NCBI GenBank assembly: GCA_947455195.1
Contig: CANGMI010000007.1
Span: forward strand, 276,875 to 340,874
DNA: 64,000 nucleotides
Direction of reading: 5' to 3'
Source: Pseudomonadota bacterium
Lineage (GTDB): Bacteria > Pseudomonadota > Gammaproteobacteria > Burkholderiales > SG8-39
Shown here piece by piece: positions 53,934-64,000 of this stretch. A model generated the notes under the pieces. It made no database searches and was not told the DNA's origin. It saw only the letters and a list, made by a program, of their open reading frames with translations. Within the stretch, counting starts at the first letter, position 1; each line of letters begins with the position of its first letter. The position numbers were made by a program, and so were the translations under genes.

Positions 53934-54031
53934 AGGACGCTGTCTCCGTCACCTGCCCTTGAGGCAGGCCGCTGTCGCCCTCGGTGCCCGGTTGGGGAGG
54001 CGCGGTCATGGATGCTCGGTGTCGCCAGCAC

Positions 54032-54060
54032 ATCATGCAAAAAAAGCCAACAAACGTCAA
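54032..54060 (-). promoter_or_regulatory. Candidate promoter of ppaA-ppsR-crtADC
   Basis: On the minus strand, TTGACG (54055-54060) and CATGAT (54032-54037) are separated by exactly 17 bases. The -35 half is one of three CGTCAA/TTGAC copies in this gap, so binding of a regulator there could switch both divergent promoters. Confidence 0.5.
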
Positions 54061-54082
54061 TCTAAAGATACGTCAAGTTTGG

Positions 54083-54111
54083 TTGACAGTCGTCTTTTGT
54101 CGATCTAGACT
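54083..54111 (+). promoter_or_regulatory. Candidate promoter of the bchFNBHLM operon
   Basis: A perfect -35 TTGACA (54083-54088) and a -10-like TAGACT (54106-54111; 4 of 6 matches) are 17 bases apart. Transcription would begin near 54118, giving a 19-base leader before the bchF GTG. The -35 forms an inverted repeat with the upstream GTCAA (54072-54076), as GTCAAGTTTGGTTGAC. Confidence 0.6.
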
Positions 54112-54136
54112 CGATTCATGAGGGGGAGGAACCGCG

Positions 54137-62384
<8,248 letters not shown>

Positions 62385-62395
62385 GAGCTGCCCTG

Positions 62396-63184
62396 ATGGA
62401 TGCCATTGCCCGTTCGTCGCCCCAATACACCCGGCGCCGCAGCCAGATCGAACAGTACTTCGACCGCACGGCAGTGCAGGCGTGGGCACGACTCACCTCC
62501 GATGCGCCGGTAAGTGGTGTACGCGCCACGGTACGTGCCGGTCGTGAGTCGATGCGTCGTCAGATCGTGTCATGGCTGGGCACCGAGCCGACAGCGCTCG
62601 ACACGCGGCTGTCGGGCATGCGCCTTCTCGATGCCGGCTGCGGCACCGGCATGCTCTCGATCGACGCGGCACGTCTGGGGGCCAGGGTTACTGCGATCGA
62701 CCTCTCGCCGACGCTGGTGTCGCTGGCGGCCGAGCGCTTGCCAGAGGATATCGAGGCCGATGCCATCCGTTTTGCCGCCGGCGACATGCTCGATCCGGCC
62801 TGGGGTGAGTTTGACTACCTCGTGACGATGGACACCCTGATCCATTACTCCCCGCGCATGGCAGTGCAGGCGCTTGCCGGGTGCGCGCCGCGTATCCGAC
62901 GGTCGATGATCTTCACCTTCGCCCCGTCGAACCCCTTGCTGATGACCATGTTTGCCATCGGACGCCTGTTTCCGCGCGGCGATCGGTCACCCTCGATCTG
63001 GCCGGTGACGCTGGCAACGCTTACCCGACTGATCGCTGCCGAGCCCGCGCTGCGCGGCTGGCGCATCGGACGCACGGGTCGGGTGACGCGTGGCTTCTAC
63101 ATCTCGCAGGCGCTCGAACTGGTGCGCGATGATGATCCCGCCCGATCGACTGCAACCGCTTTCTCGATCGCGGAGTCTGCGTGA
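62396..63184 (+). CDS. bchM: Magnesium-protoporphyrin O-methyltransferase
   Basis: This 262-residue SAM-dependent enzyme methylates the C13 propionate of Mg-protoporphyrin. The SAM loop LLDAGCGTGMLSIDAARLGA lies near residues 78-97, and a YLVTMDTLIHY segment follows near 140. The ATG at 62396 follows bchL by 11 bases. The next gene overlaps its end by 4 bases (GTGA). Confidence 0.95.
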   Translation: MDAIARSSPQYTRRRSQIEQYFDRTAVQAWARLTSDAPVSGVRATVRAGRESMRRQIVSWLGTEPTALDTRLSGMRLLDAGCGTGMLSIDAARLGARVTAIDLSPTLVSLAAERLPEDIEADAIRFAAGDMLDPAWGEFDYLVTMDTLIHYSPRMAVQALAGCAPRIRRSMIFTFAPSNPLLMTMFAIGRLFPRGDRSPSIWPVTLATLTRLIAAEPALRGWRIGRTGRVTRGFYISQALELVRDDDPARSTATAFSIAESA

Positions 63185-64000
63185 ACGTTCTGGGCCTTGC
63201 CTTCAACCTCATGAATCCGCGCAGATGGGCGCGGGTCGATCCGCGCTTTCTGCCTTTCGCCGATCTGGTCAGTGCCGATCTGCCGCTTTCGCGACTGCTT
63301 CGTCTGTCGCTCTTTCAGGTATCGGTCGGCATGTCGACCGCCTTGCTGCTCGGTACGCTCAATCGCGTGCTGATCGTCGAACTGGGCGTGGCTGCCTGGA
63401 TCGTGGCGGTGATGGTCGCGCTGCCTCTCCTCGCCGCGCCCTTTCGGGCGCTCGTGGGGTTTCGCTCCGATACGCACCGGTCGTTCATCGGGTGGCGACG
63501 GGTACCCTTCATCTGGATCGGCTCGATGATGCAGTTTGGCGGACTTGCGATCATGCCGTTCGCGCTCATCCTGCTCTCGGGTGACACCCATTGGCCGCAG
63601 TGGATCGGCCCGCTGAGTGCCTCGCTTGCGTTTCTCGTCGTGGGTGCCGGTGTCCAGACGGTGCAGACCGCAGGCCTTGCATTGGCCACCGACCTTGCCA
63701 GCGAGGGCCATCGGGCGCGTGTCGTCGCCATGATGTACACGATGCTGCTGCTCGGACTGTTCGTGGCGGGTCTGGTCTTCAGCGTGCTGCTGACTGATTT
63801 CACCAAGTTGCGTCTCATCCAGGTGGTGCAGGGGTCGGCGTTCGTGGCCTTTGCGCTCAATGTGATTGCCGTCTGGAAGCAGGAGCCGCGCCAGTCTGCG
63901 CGCACCGCGCCAGGCATCGGGCCACGGCCCCGGTTCAGGCAGACCTGGCGGGCCTTTGCCGCGCAGCCGGGGCGTGTGCGGTTCATGGTCGCGCTCTTCA
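63181..64000 (+). CDS. lhaA: LhaA (PucC family) LH1 assembly protein, partial at the right edge
   Basis: The first 273 codons of a PucC/LhaA-family membrane protein are present; the end lies past the window. It reads NVLGLAFNLMNPRRWARV, then about seven membrane helices with STALLLGTLNRVLIVELG, FRALVGFRSDTHRSF and GWRRVPFIWIGSMMQFGG, all typical of LhaA. LhaA helps assemble LH1 around the reaction centre. The GTG at 63181 overlaps the bchM stop (GTGA), so the gene belongs to the bchFNBHLM operon. In related clusters puhA follows. Confidence 0.92.
   Translation, partial: MNVLGLAFNLMNPRRWARVDPRFLPFADLVSADLPLSRLLRLSLFQVSVGMSTALLLGTLNRVLIVELGVAAWIVAVMVALPLLAAPFRALVGFRSDTHRSFIGWRRVPFIWIGSMMQFGGLAIMPFALILLSGDTHWPQWIGPLSASLAFLVVGAGVQTVQTAGLALATDLASEGHRARVVAMMYTMLLLGLFVAGLVFSVLLTDFTKLRLIQVVQGSAFVAFALNVIAVWKQEPRQSARTAPGIGPRPRFRQTWRAFAAQPGRVRFMVALF

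Overview
The window is GC-rich DNA with almost no gap over 250 bases. It most likely comes from a betaproteobacterium of the Burkholderiales. Two things point there: five Bug/TctC-type periplasmic solute receptors lie in the first 24 kb, and the right half is a photosynthesis gene cluster (PGC) of purple-bacterial type with pufBALMC and a full spheroidene-type carotenoid gene set, resembling Rubrivivax/Rhodoferax-like bacteria. Aerobic anoxygenic phototrophy or a purple non-sulfur life style both fit; the window cannot decide between them.

Left half (1-30.2 kb), uptake and catabolism. After an orphan ModA-like receptor there is a minus-strand Bug receptor / D-amino-acid dehydrogenase / M20 amidohydrolase operon, with a LysR regulator reading away from it. 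Next come an FAD monooxygenase and an unusual M24 peptidase-fold protein, a MarR regulator, and a Bug receptor followed by a four-gene molybdenum hydroxylase operon (large, FAD and 2Fe-2S subunits plus a CoxG-like protein). An SDR, a methyltransferase-like protein, a YkgJ-like cysteine-cluster protein, a Bug receptor and a Spy/CpxP-like protein follow. A minus-strand run of Bug, flavin monooxygenase, Tat amidohydrolase and Bug comes next, then a TRAP transporter and a two-subunit Rieske ring hydroxylase.

Right half (30.2-64 kb), PGC. bchO (minus) diverges from crtE across a 46-bp near-palindrome. On the plus strand run crtE-crtF, then bchX-bchY-bchZ-pufB-(small membrane gene)-pufA-pufL-pufM-pufC, ending at a strong terminator. 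On the minus strand are bchG-(PucC-like MFS)-bchP-tspO; crtI-crtB diverge from bchG. crtA-crtD-crtC lie on the minus strand downstream of the regulators ppaA/aerR and ppsR. From the ppaA side bchF-bchN-bchB-bchH-bchL-bchM and a partial lhaA read to the right edge. Together these genes make bacteriochlorophyll a (much of the path from protoporphyrin IX on), phytylate it, make and modify spheroidene-type carotenoids, and build the LH1-reaction-centre core with its tetrahaem donor, under PpsR/AerR control.

Most notable points: a 74-residue single-helix membrane protein gene between pufB and pufA; no bchC between crtF and bchX and no pufQ before pufB; an exact TGT-N12-ACA PpsR box before bchX; the bchO/crtE palindrome; and a 202-nt overlap of crtD with crtC. 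bchC, bchI, bchD, acsF, puhA and puc genes are not in the window and some may lie beyond its right edge.
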